In this document: in pieces, positions 7,749-17,516 of the stretch
How positions within the stretch are numbered: the first letter of the stretch is position 1
Layout: each line of letters opens with the position of its first letter
Source: an uncultured Dehalococcoidia bacterium
GTDB taxonomy: Bacteria > Chloroflexota > Dehalococcoidia > Lucifugimonadales > UBA3495
DNA: 64,000 nt
Reading direction: 5' to 3'
Assembly: GCA_958296445.1 (NCBI GenBank)
Contig: OY282565.1
Location: forward strand, 1,157,936-1,221,935
Notes under the pieces: generated by a model
Seen by the model: only the letters and a program-made list of their open reading frames with translations
Told to the model about the DNA's origin: nothing
The model's database searches: none
Program-made: the position numbers and the translations under genes

Positions 7749-8798
7749 ATGTCCATCAAAATCGACCTCCGAGTGCCGCCCTGCAAACCCGGCCCGATGG
7801 TAGCCGACTTCGTGCGCCAGTGCGAGGACGCCGGATTCGACGGCGTCGGCATCCTAGACTCCCAACTGCTCGAGCGCGACTGCTTCGTAAGCATGGCCGC
7901 CGCCGTCCAGGCCACCCGGCGCATCAATGTAGCCTCCGCCGTCACCAACCCCGTAACCCGCCACCCCTCCGTAGTCGCCTCCGCCGCCCAGACCGTCGCC
8001 GAACTCGCCCCCGGCCGCGTGCAACTATGGATCGGCCGCGGCTACAGCTCCACCGCCACCATCGGCATACCCCCGGCCACCGTCCGCCAGATGCGCCACG
8101 CCGTCATCACGATGAAAGAACTGATGGCCGGCGAAACCGTATCCTTCGGCGGCGCCTCCAGCCGGATGCGACACGGCGGCGAAGCACCCCCGCCCCCGGT
8201 ATACATCGCCGCCACCGGCCCCAGAGTAATGCGCGTCACCGGCGAAGTCGCCGACGGCGCCGTGCTGATGACCGGCATCCACCCCGGCGCCGTAGCCCAA
8301 GCCCGCGAACTCATCGCCGACGGGGCCCGCGCCGCCGGCCGCAACCCCGACGACGTAGAAACCATTTTCACCGCCACCACCATCATCAAAGACGACATCC
8401 AAGAAGCCCGCGAAATCGCCCGACCCCTAGCCGTCCAGCGCCTGATGGAAGACACCAACCGCCCCTGGCTAAAGGCCGCCGGCATAGACCTAGGCGACCT
8501 GGAACTCCCCGCCGGCCTATGGGACTTATACCCCGACGTCCCCCACGCCGAAGACTGGGAAAAAGCCCGCGAACTCTGCGCCTTCCTCCCCGACGACGCC
8601 CTAGCCGCCCTATGCGACACAATGGGCCTAATCGGCACCCCCGAACACTGCGCCAACCGCATCCGCCAAGCCGAACAGGCCGGCCTGACCCACCTCTACC
8701 TGATGACCGGCGCCACCTACGAATTCGCCACCGGCGAACTAGCCGCCTTCCGCGACCACATATTCCCCACCCTAAACCCCAACACCCCACCCGCCTAA
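7749..8798 (+). CDS. LLM-class F420-dependent oxidoreductase
   Basis: A 349-residue TIM-barrel protein of the luciferase-like/methylene-H4MPT reductase family. FVRQCEDAGFDGVGILDSQ opens the barrel, VASAVTNPVTRHPSVVASAAQT and WIGRGYSSTATIG are family-typical, and PPVYIAATGPRVMRVTGEVADG is the conserved cofactor region. Such enzymes use F420 or FMN. It lies 53 bp after the SelA-like gene with AAGGAG before the ATG, so the two may be co-transcribed. Confidence 0.85.
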   Translation: MSIKIDLRVPPCKPGPMVADFVRQCEDAGFDGVGILDSQLLERDCFVSMAAAVQATRRINVASAVTNPVTRHPSVVASAAQTVAELAPGRVQLWIGRGYSSTATIGIPPATVRQMRHAVITMKELMAGETVSFGGASSRMRHGGEAPPPPVYIAATGPRVMRVTGEVADGAVLMTGIHPGAVAQARELIADGARAAGRNPDDVETIFTATTIIKDDIQEAREIARPLAVQRLMEDTNRPWLKAAGIDLGDLELPAGLWDLYPDVPHAEDWEKARELCAFLPDDALAALCDTMGLIGTPEHCANRIRQAEQAGLTHLYLMTGATYEFATGELAAFRDHIFPTLNPNTPPA

Positions 8799-8845
8799 CC
8801 CCCGCCCAACCCCAAAACCAATCCCGCCCCCTCCCGCACAACCCC

Positions 8846-9170
8846 AAAATCCCCTCCCCCTCCGGGGGAGGGCTAGGGTGGGGGCGTCCCCCTATCTCGC
8901 CCGCCCGCCTGTCCCCCTGAGCAAATATCTGTCATTCTGAGCGCCCCTGTCATTCTGAGCGCAGCGAAGAATCCCACCCCAAGCAACAACACCCCTTCCC
9001 GCCGCTCAGAATGACAAAGGGCAACCCCCGCGCCATCCAGCCCGCCCCCCGTCATCCCGCCCTGCCCCCTGTCATTCTGAGCAAATATCTGTCATTCTGA
9101 GCAAAGCGAAGAATCCCACCCCAAGCAACAACCCCCCTTCCCTACGCTCAGAACGCCAAAAACCCCCGGG
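8846..9170. repeat. Family D and two family A repeats
   Basis: The 400-bp gap holds a family D unit (TCCCCCTCCGGGGGAGGG, about 8852) and two family A units (about 8930 and 9070), each with TGTCATTCTGAGC duplicated. No gene is seen. Confidence 0.75.
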
Positions 9171-9199
9171 CAACAAAACCCGGAAAAGGAGCCACCCCA

Positions 9200-10449
9200 A
9201 TGCCCAAACCGCCCCCCAAACTTTTCCTAAGCATTTGCGCCCTAACCCTGATACTGCTGGCCGCCATCACAGCCTGCGGCGGCGGTGACTCCCCGGAAGC
9301 AACCGGGGAAGCAACCGCCACCCCCGCCGCCGACCGGCCCGCCCCCGCCACCCAAGCCACCGCAAGCCCCACGCCCACTACCGCGCCTGCCACCCCAAGT
9401 CCAACCCCTGCGCCCCGGGCCGCGCCTGCCACCCAAACCACCGCAAGCCCCACGCCCACTTCCGCGCCTGCCACCGCAAGCCCCACCCCTGCGCCCCGGG
9501 CCACCGCCGCGCCCACCCCCACCCTTGCTGTACCCACACCGCCAACGCCGCCCAGTCCGCCGCTGGATAAAACCTCAGCCAGGACGGATAGAGAAGCGCT
9601 GATGGCATTCTGGGAAGCTATGGGCCAGACTCTGGAAAGTGACCAGCCCCTAGGCGAATGGCCCGGCGTCACCACCGACAGCAACGGCAGGGTCACTAAG
9701 CTGATTCTCTCTCGCAACGGGTTGAGCGGTGAGATACCGCCGGAGTTGGGCAACCTCGCCAGCCTGAAAGTGCTGAATCTAAGCAGCAACGAGTTAAGCG
9801 GTGAGATACCGCCGGAGTTGGGCAACCTCGCCAACCTGGAAGTGCTGTGGCTCAACAGCAACGGGTTGAGCGGTGAGATACCACCGGAGTTAGGCAACCT
9901 CGCCAACCTGAAAGAGCTGAATCTCGGCAACAACCGCCAGTTGAGCGGTGAAGTACCGCCGGAGCTGGGCAACCTCGCCAACCTGAAAGAGCTGAATCTC
10001 AGCTACAACCAGTTGAGCGGTGAGATCCCGCCGGAGTTGGGCAACCTCGCCAACCTGAATGGCTGTTTCTCGGCGAGAACCAGTTGAGCGGTGAGATACC
10101 GCCGGAATTGGGCAACCTCGCCAACCTGACAGAGCTGGGTCTCGGCGTGAACCAGTTGAGCGGTGGGATACCGCCGGAGCTGGGCAACCTTGCCAACCTG
10201 GAATGGCTGATTCTCAGCGTCAACGAGTTGAGCGGTGAGATACCGCCGGAGTTAGGCAACCTCGCCAACCTAGAAACGCTGCGGCTAGGTGTCAACTGGT
10301 TGAGCGGTGGGATACCGCCGGAGTTGGGCAACCTCACCAGCCTGCGAGCGCTGTACCTCATTTGGAACAATCTGACCGGGTGCGTACCGGCCACCCTGCG
10401 GGGCCAATTAGAGGACGCCGATCTAGGCAATCTGGATTACTGCCCCTAG
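9200..10449 (+). pseudogene. Leucine-rich-repeat lipoprotein, frameshifted
   Basis: A lipoprotein signal (SICALTLILLAAITACGGG, lipobox ITAC) is followed by about 90 residues of Pro/Thr/Ala-rich linker with internal repeats of ATASPTPT. Then comes an LRR N-cap (GEWPGVTTDSNGRVTKL) and nine 24-residue repeats of consensus NxLSGEIPPELGNLANLxxL, capped by NNLTGCVPATL. At 10051-10060 the text reads AACCTGAATGG where sister repeats read AACCTGGAATGG. This one-base loss stops translation at 10087 and moves the remaining five repeats into another frame. It could be a real mutation or a sequencing error. It is paralogous to the next gene. Confidence 0.75.
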
Positions 10450-10599
10450 CCCGCCCGCGCACCCCACCCCACCAACCCCCGCCCAACCCGCGCCGGGCGC
10501 ACGGGAAAACCCCCGTGTCCCCGGCGCGTCCCCATCCCGAAAATCCCTTAATCCCGAAAATCCTGATTCAGACAGCCACCGCCAAAAGGAGCTATCCCG

Positions 10600-11664
10600 A
10601 TGCCCAAACCGGCCCCAAAATCACCCCCCAGACTGTCCCTAAGCATTTGCGCCCTAGCCCTCATACTGCTGGCCGCCATCGCAGCCTGCGGGGGCGGCGA
10701 CTCCCCTATGACTGATAGAGAAGTGCTGATGACACTCAAGGAAACAATGCTCGAGGGATTGTCGGATTACCAAAGCTGGGGAAGCGACTCGCCTCTAGGC
10801 GAATGGCACGGCGTCACCACCGGCAGCAACGGCAGGGTCACAGAGCTGTATCTCCGCGACAACCAGTTGAGCGGTGAGATACCGCCAGAGTTGGGCAACC
10901 TCGCGAACCTGAAAACGCTGTATCTCGGCGAGAACCAGTTGAGCGGTGAAATCCCGCCGGAGTTGGGCAACCTAGCCAACCTAGAAGTGCTGTATCTCAG
11001 CTACAACCAGTTGAGCGGTAATATCCCGCCCGAGTTGGGCAACCTAGCCAACCTAAAAACGCTGCGGCTAGACGACAACCAGTTAAGCGGTGAAATCCCG
11101 CCGGAATTGAGCAACCCCGCCAACCTAGTAGAGCTGAGTCTCGGCTACAACCGGCTGAGCGGTGAGATCCCGCCGGAGTTGGGCAGCCTCGCCAACCTAG
11201 AAACGCTGCTTCTCTACAGCAATCAGTTGAGCGGTGAGATACCACCGGAGTTGGGCAACCTCGCCAACCTGACATTGCTGTATCTCGGCAGCAACCAGTT
11301 GAGCGGTGAGATACCGCCGGAGTTGGGCAACCTAGCTAACCTGACAGAGTTGTATCTCAGCTACAACCAGTTGAGCGGTAAGATCCCGCCGGAGCTGGGC
11401 AACCTAGCCAACCTGAAAACGCTATTGCTCGACGACAACGAGTTGAGCGGTAAGATACCGCCGGAATTGGGCAACCCCGCCAACCTGATAGAGCTGTATC
11501 TCAGATACAACCAGTTGAGCGGTGAGATCCCGCCGGAATTGGGCAGCCTAACCAGCCTGAAAGTGCTGGACCTCTATGAGAACAATCTGACCGGGTGCGT
11601 ACCGGCCACCCTGCGAGGCCAATTAGAGGACGCCGATCTAGGCAATCTGAATTACTGCCCTTAG
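10600..11664 (+). CDS. Leucine-rich-repeat lipoprotein
   Basis: An intact 354-residue paralogue of the preceding gene. The N-terminal lipobox (LAAIAACGG) predicts a lipid-anchored surface protein. The N-cap GEWHGVTTGSNGRVTEL precedes ten 24-residue plant-type LRRs (LSGEIPPELGNLANLKTLYL) and the cap NNLTGCVPATLRGQLED. The repeats are nearly identical at DNA level (72-bp period), so copy number may vary by slippage. It lacks the long Pro/Thr linker of its neighbour. Family B sequence precedes the start. A role in surface adhesion or protein binding is inference. Confidence 0.82.
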   Translation: MPKPAPKSPPRLSLSICALALILLAAIAACGGGDSPMTDREVLMTLKETMLEGLSDYQSWGSDSPLGEWHGVTTGSNGRVTELYLRDNQLSGEIPPELGNLANLKTLYLGENQLSGEIPPELGNLANLEVLYLSYNQLSGNIPPELGNLANLKTLRLDDNQLSGEIPPELSNPANLVELSLGYNRLSGEIPPELGSLANLETLLLYSNQLSGEIPPELGNLANLTLLYLGSNQLSGEIPPELGNLANLTELYLSYNQLSGKIPPELGNLANLKTLLLDDNELSGKIPPELGNPANLIELYLRYNQLSGEIPPELGSLTSLKVLDLYENNLTGCVPATLRGQLEDADLGNLNYCP

Positions 11665-11905
11665 CCCGCCCGCCCATCCTGCCACACCAACCCGCGGCCA
11701 ACCCGCGCCGGGCGCACGGGAAAACCCCCGTGTCCCCGGCGCGTCCCCCATCCCGAAAATCCTGATTCAGACAAAAGCAACCCCGCACCCCCCCATCCCG
11801 AAAATCCCTCAACCCCCCAATCCCAACAAACGGAATGGCGCAAACGCCCCCAAGGGAGTAAAATTAACCCATACAAAAGCCGCGCGCCCCCAAACCACAA
11901 CCCGG

Positions 11906-12985
11906 ATGCTGGAAGTGAAAGGCAAAAAAGTGCGCACCGTAGCGGCCCTCCTGTCGGCCCTGCTGCTAACCGCCGCCGTCCTGTCGCTAACCGCCTGCGG
12001 CCCGGCAACTGGCGGCAACGGCGCATCCGTCGCGCCCGGCGGCGAACTCTCCACCGTTGACGTAGTGCGCCAACTGACCCCCTCCGTAGTCCACGTCCTA
12101 ACCGTCCCCGCCGACACCGGCCCGGCCAACCCCTCGTCCCCCGGCGTAGGCGTCGGCACCGGCATCATCCTCGAACCCGACGGCTACGTCCTCACCAACA
12201 ACCACCTGATAGACGGCGCCGGCTCCATCGTCGTCACCCTCCACAACGGCCAAAGCTACCCCGCCCGGCTGGTCGGCGGCGACCCCAACCCCGACGTCGC
12301 CGTAGTCAAAATCGAAGCCATCGGCCTCCAGCCCGCCAACCCCGGCAGCGCCGCCAGCTTGCAGGTAGGCCAAGACGTCATCGCCATCGGCCACGCCCTC
12401 GCCCTCCCCGGCGGCCCCACCGTCAGCAAAGGCGTCATCAGCGCCCTAGGCCGCTCCATCGAAACCGGCCTGCAAGACACCTTCGTTGACCTCATCCAGA
12501 CCGACGCCTCAATCAACCCCGGCAACAGCGGCGGCCCCCTAGTCAACGCCCGCGGCGAAGTCGTCGGCGTCAACACCGCCACCCTCTCCTCCATAAACGG
12601 CGGCGGCCAAGGCATCAACTTCGCCATCAACATAGACGCCGCAATGTCCGTATCCCGCCAGCTAATCGAGCAAGGCTTCGTAAAGCGCGGCTTCCTAGGC
12701 ATATCCCCAATGAACCTAAACCCCGTAATCGCCACCCAAATGGGCATCCCCGTCCAAGAGGGAATACTAATCGCCCGCGTAGCCGAAGGCTCCGACGCCC
12801 AATCCGCCGGCCTCCAAGGCGGCGACGTCATAGTGGAAATAAACAACCAGCCCATCCGAAACACCGGCGACCTATCCAAATTCCTACTAAACAACCCCCC
12901 CGGCAAACGAATCTCCGTCCGCCTATACCGCGGCAACTCCCAGCTACAAACCGAAGCCACCCTAGACAATATGCCCGCCTTCTAA
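11906..12985 (+). CDS. HtrA/DegP-type serine protease with PDZ domain
   Basis: A 359-residue trypsin-like protease. A signal peptide with lipobox LSLTACG suggests a lipid-anchored extracytoplasmic enzyme. The triad is visible: H100 in LTNNHLIDG, D130 in NPDVAVVKI, S208 in NPGNSGGPL. A single PDZ domain follows (about residues 262-355; GFLGISPMNLN, GLQGGDVIVEINNQPI). This is the usual HtrA plan for envelope protein quality control. The ribosome site before 11906 is weak; a downstream start is possible but would shorten the signal peptide. Confidence 0.88.
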   Translation: MLEVKGKKVRTVAALLSALLLTAAVLSLTACGPATGGNGASVAPGGELSTVDVVRQLTPSVVHVLTVPADTGPANPSSPGVGVGTGIILEPDGYVLTNNHLIDGAGSIVVTLHNGQSYPARLVGGDPNPDVAVVKIEAIGLQPANPGSAASLQVGQDVIAIGHALALPGGPTVSKGVISALGRSIETGLQDTFVDLIQTDASINPGNSGGPLVNARGEVVGVNTATLSSINGGGQGINFAINIDAAMSVSRQLIEQGFVKRGFLGISPMNLNPVIATQMGIPVQEGILIARVAEGSDAQSAGLQGGDVIVEINNQPIRNTGDLSKFLLNNPPGKRISVRLYRGNSQLQTEATLDNMPAF

Positions 12986-13015
12986 CCCCCCCGCCCCCGG
13001 AACCCCCCGCCTGTC

Positions 13016-13190
13016 ACCCTAGCCCCCCCTGTCATTCTGAGCAAAGCGAAGAATCCCACCCTGCGCGTTGAGACCTTTTCTCGGCGCCACTGTCTGAATC
13101 AGGATTTTCAGGATTAAAGGATTCGCAGGATGGGAAAAATCCCGAAAATTCCTAAATCCTGAAAATCCTGATTCAGACAAACCCCCGCCC
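13016..13190. repeat. Family A and inverted family B repeats
   Basis: The 310-bp gap before transketolase holds one family A unit (13029) and a family B pair: TGTCTGAATCAGGATT at about 13091 and its inverse AATCCTGATTCAGACA at about 13165, able to pair over a roughly 90-bp stem-loop. Confidence 0.75.
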
Positions 13191-13296
13191 CCCACTCAGA
13201 CACCCCCTCGATTCCCCAACCCCTACACCCATAAGATAGACAGATTCAACCGCTTTGGATACCATATCCCGCATCCGCCGCGCACAGAGGGACACC

Positions 13297-15342
13297 TTGA
13301 CCGTTTCGGCTCTTGACCAGCTTAGCATCAACACCCTCCGTTTCCTGGCCGTAGACACCGTTCAGAAGGCCAGATCCGGCCACCCCGGCGCCCCCATGGG
13401 CGCCGCCCCCATGGCCTACGTCCTATGGGATAGATTCCTCAAACACAACCCCGCCAACCCCCGCTGGCCCGACCGCGACCGCTTCGTGCTTTCCGCCGGC
13501 CACGCCTCCGCAATGCTCTACTCCCTGCTCCACCTAACCGGCTACGACCTGCCGATAGAGCAATTGCAACAATTCCGGCAGTGGGGCAGCAAAACCCCCG
13601 GCCATCCCGAATACGGCCAAACCCCCGGCGTCGAAGTCACCACCGGCCCCCTAGGCCAAGGAATGGCTAACGCCGTAGGAATGGCCCTAGCCGAGCAATG
13701 GCTGGCCGCCCGCTTCAACCGCCCCGGCCACCAAATCATCGACCATCACACCTACGCCATCGTTTCCGACGGCGACTTACAGGAAGGCGTCGCCGCCGAA
13801 GCCGCCTCCCTGGCCGGCGCCCTAGGGCTAGGCAAGCTAATCCTCATCTACGACGACAACGAAATCTCCATCGAGGGCGACACCAGCATAACCTTCCTAG
13901 AAAACGTCCCGGCCCGTTTCGAGTCCTACGGCTGGCAGGTGCTGGGCGGTATGGACGGCCTAGACCTAGACGCCGTAACCGCCGCCATCGCCGCCGCCAA
14001 AGCCGAACCCGACCGCCCCACCCTAATCGTCTGCCACACCGTCATCGGCTACGGCAGCCCCAACAAGGCCGGAACCGCCGGCGTCCATGGCGCCCCCCTA
14101 GGCGACGACGAAGTAACCCTCACCAGACAGCAACTAGAGTGGCCCTACTCCGAAACTTTCACCATCCCCGCAGAAGTCCGCGAGCACCTAGGCAAAGCCG
14201 CAGAACGCGGCAAACAACACCAAGAGGAATGGCAGGCCGCCCTAGCCCGCTACCGCGAAAGCCACCCCGACGACGCCGCGCAACTGGAAGCCGCCCTAAG
14301 CGGCGCGTTACCCCCCGGCTGGAACAACGCCCTAGCCGGACTGTTCGACGGCGCCAGCCCCATATCCACCAGAGAAGCGTCGGGCCGCGTGATGAACGCC
14401 ATCGCCCCGTCCGTCCCCAACCTAATCGGCGGCTCCGCCGACCTGGCCCCCTCAACCCTGACCATCCTCAACGGCGAAGGACACATCGGACCCGGCAACT
14501 TCCACGGGCGCAACCTGCACTTCGGCGTCCGCGAACACGCCATGGCCGCAGTATCCAACGGCATCGCCGTCCACGGCGGCGCCATCCCCTACGCCTCCAC
14601 CTTCCTCATTTTCTCCGACTACCTCCGCCCCGCCCTGCGCCTAAGCGCCCTGATGGGCCAGCAAGTCATATACGTATTCACCCACGACTCCATCGGCTTG
14701 GGCGAGGACGGCCCCACCCACCAGCCCATCGAACACCTGATGTCCCTCCGCGAAATGCCCGGCCTAGTTGTCATACGCCCCGCCGACGCCAACGAAACCG
14801 CCGCCGCCTGGCAAGCCGCCCTAGAGCGCCGCAACGGCCCCACCGCCCTAGCCCTAAGCCGCCAAAACCTCCCCGTCCTGAACGACTCCCCCACCCCCGG
14901 ACAAGCCAACTGCCTCCCGGTGTCCGAGGGCGCAGCCAAAGGCGGCTACATCCTATGGGAAGCCCCCGAAATTACCCAAAAAAGCCAGCCCCAAGTAATC
15001 ATAATAGCCACCGGCTCCGAAGTGCATACAGCCCTAGAAGCCGCCCAAACCCTACACAACGAAGGCATAAACGCCCGCCTAGTATCAATGCCATCCTGGG
15101 AACTATTCGACGCCCAGCCCAAAGAATACCGCGACGCAGTGCTGCCCCCCAACCAGCGGGCCAGGCTGTCCGTAGAAGCCGGCGCCGTCAACGGCTGGGC
15201 CCGCTACATAGGGCTGGACGGAACCTCCATCGGCATCACCACCTACGGCGCCTCCGCCCCCGGCAACGTCGTCCTACAGCAATTCGGCTTCACCCCCGCC
15301 CGAGTAGCCCAAGAAGCCCGAAAGCTAATCAACCCCCCCTAA
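13297..15342 (+). CDS. tkt: Transketolase
   Basis: A 681-residue thiamine-diphosphate enzyme of the pentose phosphate pathway. [20 protein letters not shown] and SGHPGAPMG open the protein, and [18 protein letters not shown] is typical. The TPP motif [22 protein letters not shown] ends in DDNEIS. The pyrimidine domain carries [14 protein letters not shown], and [19 protein letters not shown] is diagnostic. The TTG at 13297 is chosen for its AGAGGG site 5 bp upstream; a TTG at 13255 would add 14 residues but has no such site. It heads the sugar-phosphate cluster tkt-pgi-(gnd)-zwf. Confidence 0.92.
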   Translation: MTVSALDQLSINTLRFLAVDTVQKARSGHPGAPMGAAPMAYVLWDRFLKHNPANPRWPDRDRFVLSAGHASAMLYSLLHLTGYDLPIEQLQQFRQWGSKTPGHPEYGQTPGVEVTTGPLGQGMANAVGMALAEQWLAARFNRPGHQIIDHHTYAIVSDGDLQEGVAAEAASLAGALGLGKLILIYDDNEISIEGDTSITFLENVPARFESYGWQVLGGMDGLDLDAVTAAIAAAKAEPDRPTLIVCHTVIGYGSPNKAGTAGVHGAPLGDDEVTLTRQQLEWPYSETFTIPAEVREHLGKAAERGKQHQEEWQAALARYRESHPDDAAQLEAALSGALPPGWNNALAGLFDGASPISTREASGRVMNAIAPSVPNLIGGSADLAPSTLTILNGEGHIGPGNFHGRNLHFGVREHAMAAVSNGIAVHGGAIPYASTFLIFSDYLRPALRLSALMGQQVIYVFTHDSIGLGEDGPTHQPIEHLMSLREMPGLVVIRPADANETAAAWQAALERRNGPTALALSRQNLPVLNDSPTPGQANCLPVSEGAAKGGYILWEAPEITQKSQPQVIIIATGSEVHTALEAAQTLHNEGINARLVSMPSWELFDAQPKEYRDAVLPPNQRARLSVEAGAVNGWARYIGLDGTSIGITTYGASAPGNVVLQQFGFTPARVAQEARKLINPP

Positions 15343-15346
15343 CCCC

Positions 15347-15690
15347 TTGTCTGAATCAGGATTCACCGGATTAAAGAATTTTCAGGATAACCGCCCTATC
15401 ATCCCGCTAATCCGTTAATCCTGAAAATCCTGATTCAGACAAAAACCTGCCACCCTAACCAAAAAAACTGTCACTCTGAGCAAACACCTGCCACCCTAAG
15501 CAAAGGACTATCACCCTAACCAAAAAACTGTCATTCTGAGCAAAGCGAAGAATCTCACCATGGGCGGCAAAAACCCTGCCCTATGCCAACCCCTTGTCTG
15601 AATCAGGATTCACCGGATTAAAGAATTTTCAGGATAACCGCATCATCATCCCGCTAATCCGTTAATCCTGAAAATCCTGATTCAGACAAT
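15347..15690. repeat. Two inverted family B units flanking family A copies
   Basis: The 400-bp gap between tkt and pgi holds an inverted family B pair (15350-15440), several short family A fragments (CTGTCATTCTGAGC, 15460-15560) and a second near-identical inverted family B pair (15596-15688). No gene is seen. Confidence 0.78.
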
Positions 15691-15742
15691 TTATTATCAA
15701 AGACAATCGCGCAATCCCCCAACCCGGCGCCGAGGTTGCGAT

Positions 15743-17458
15743 ATGAGTTCGCCGGAACCCGCACATACGAACACGGCTGCCTTAAGCCACCCCCAAGCCG
15801 CCGCGGCCACCAGCCAAGCCCTAGACGCCCTGACCGCCCGGCGCATACCGCAGCGCATCCGCCGGCGCGACCACACCGTTTGGCGTCCCGACCCCCGGGA
15901 AATCGCCGACCGCCTAGGCTGGCTGGACGCCGGCGACTTCCTGCGCCCCCACCTGCCGGAGCTGGCAGCCTTCGCCGCCGAAATCCGCAGCCAAGGCTAC
16001 CAAGACGCCGTACTGCTCGGAATGGGCGGCAGCAGCCTAGGCCCCGAAGTGCTGCAACGCTCCTTCACCCCCGCCGCCCGGCGCGATTCCCAAGAAAAAG
16101 GCAACCTGCGCCTGACCCTGCTCGACTCCACCGTGCCCGAACAGGTAGCCGCCGTCGCCGCCGCCATTGACCCCGCCCATACCCTATTCATCGTTTCCTC
16201 CAAATCCGGCGGCACCATCGAAACCCTGTCCTTCTACCGCTACTTCCGGGCCCTGGTGGAATCAGCCCTGCCCCACCGTCCCGATACCCCCGAAAGCCCC
16301 CCCGGGGCCAACTTCGTAGCCATAACCGACGCCGGAACCCCCCTAGAGCGGCTGGCCCAAGAAGCAAGTTTCCGCCGGGTATTCCTGAACCCGCCCGACA
16401 TCGGCGGACGCTATTCCGTGCTGTCCTGGTTCGGTATGCTCCCCGCAGCCCTAGCCGGAATGGACATAGCCCGGCTGCTCGACAGCGCGGCAACTATGCG
16501 CAACCAGTGCCTAAACCCCGGCCCCGATACCGCAACCGCCGCCAACCCCGGCCTATGGCTGGGCGCCCTGCTGGGCGCGATGACCCTAGCCGGCCGCGAC
16601 AAAGTGACCCTGATAGCCCCCCCGCCCATAGACAGCTTCGGCCTCTGGGTAGAGCAGATGATTGCCGAAAGCCTAGGCAAAGAAGGCCGCGGCATAATTC
16701 CCGTCGCCGGAGAACCCACCCTTTCCCCCGGCGCCTACGGCGACGACCGGCTGTTTATCTACCTGCGCCCCAACTACGGCGATGCCTCCGCCGTCAACGC
16801 CTGCGACCAAGCCGTAGCCCAACTGGAAACCGCCGGTCACCCCGTAGCCCGCCTAACCCTAACCGACCCCCACGCCCTAGGCGCCGAATTTTTCCGCTGG
16901 GAATACGCCACCGCAATAGCCGGTTCAATGCTAGACGTCCACCCCTTCGACCAGCCCGACGTACAAAGCGCCAAAGACAACACCGACCGCCTACTAACCA
17001 CCCTCCTCCACCCCACCAACACCCCCCCGCCGCAGCCGGAACCCCCACCATCCGCCACCCTAGCCGCGCTACTAGAGCAGGCCCGCCCCGGCGACTACCT
17101 AGCCGTAATGCCCTACATCCAACCCACCCCCGAAACCAACGCCCTGCTCGACGAGCTACGGACGCGGGTAATGCAACGATGCCGCATAGCCGTAACCGTA
17201 GGCTACGGCCCCCGCTACTTACACTCCACCGGCCAACTGCACAAAGGCGGCCCCAACAACGGCCTATACCTCCAGCTAACCGCAACCCATCAAGACCAAC
17301 TCCCCATCCCCGGCCAGCCCTACGGCTTCGCCACCCTAGCCGCCGCCCAAGCCGCCGGCGACCACCAAGCCCTAGCCAACCTCAACCGCCGCCTAATAAC
17401 CGTAAACCTAGGCCCCAACCCCCCCACCGCCCTACGCCGCCTCCTATCCGACCTGTAA
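15743..17458 (+). CDS. pgi: Glucose-6-phosphate isomerase
   Basis: A 571-residue protein similar to the isomerase half of tal-pgi proteins. Sugar-phosphate contacts are seen in VLLGMGGSSLGPEV (about residue 90), FIVSSKSGGTIETLSFYRYF (about residue 150) and DIGGRYSVLSWFGMLPAALAG. The C-terminal part has LGAEFFRWEYATAIAGSMLD and STGQLHKGGPNNGLYLQ. It interconverts glucose-6-P and fructose-6-P, linking tkt and zwf in this cluster. A transaldolase domain is not present on this polypeptide. It ends 58 bp before the Cas12-like gene. Confidence 0.88.
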   Translation: MSSPEPAHTNTAALSHPQAAAATSQALDALTARRIPQRIRRRDHTVWRPDPREIADRLGWLDAGDFLRPHLPELAAFAAEIRSQGYQDAVLLGMGGSSLGPEVLQRSFTPAARRDSQEKGNLRLTLLDSTVPEQVAAVAAAIDPAHTLFIVSSKSGGTIETLSFYRYFRALVESALPHRPDTPESPPGANFVAITDAGTPLERLAQEASFRRVFLNPPDIGGRYSVLSWFGMLPAALAGMDIARLLDSAATMRNQCLNPGPDTATAANPGLWLGALLGAMTLAGRDKVTLIAPPPIDSFGLWVEQMIAESLGKEGRGIIPVAGEPTLSPGAYGDDRLFIYLRPNYGDASAVNACDQAVAQLETAGHPVARLTLTDPHALGAEFFRWEYATAIAGSMLDVHPFDQPDVQSAKDNTDRLLTTLLHPTNTPPPQPEPPPSATLAALLEQARPGDYLAVMPYIQPTPETNALLDELRTRVMQRCRIAVTVGYGPRYLHSTGQLHKGGPNNGLYLQLTATHQDQLPIPGQPYGFATLAAAQAAGDHQALANLNRRLITVNLGPNPPTALRRLLSDL

Positions 17459-17516
17459 CCCCGCCCCCAATTGCATTATGATTATGGATGACAGCCTAAA
17501 AGGGACAGCTTGAGAT

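Noticed and set aside
9720..11570. Regular 72-bp direct repeats
   Set aside because: They encode 24-residue leucine-rich repeats in frame in two lipoprotein genes and are not a non-coding array.
13698..15374. A 558-residue Arg/Pro-rich reading frame overlapping transketolase
   Set aside because: It is an out-of-frame shadow of the clear transketolase gene, with low-complexity composition typical of GC-rich antisense or shifted frames. Similar long shadows overlap pgi, the LLM gene at 7749 and pncB.
15743..17458. Bifunctional transaldolase/glucose-6-phosphate isomerase
   Set aside because: The sequence has only the isomerase half; no transaldolase motif is seen in the 571 residues or in the gap upstream.
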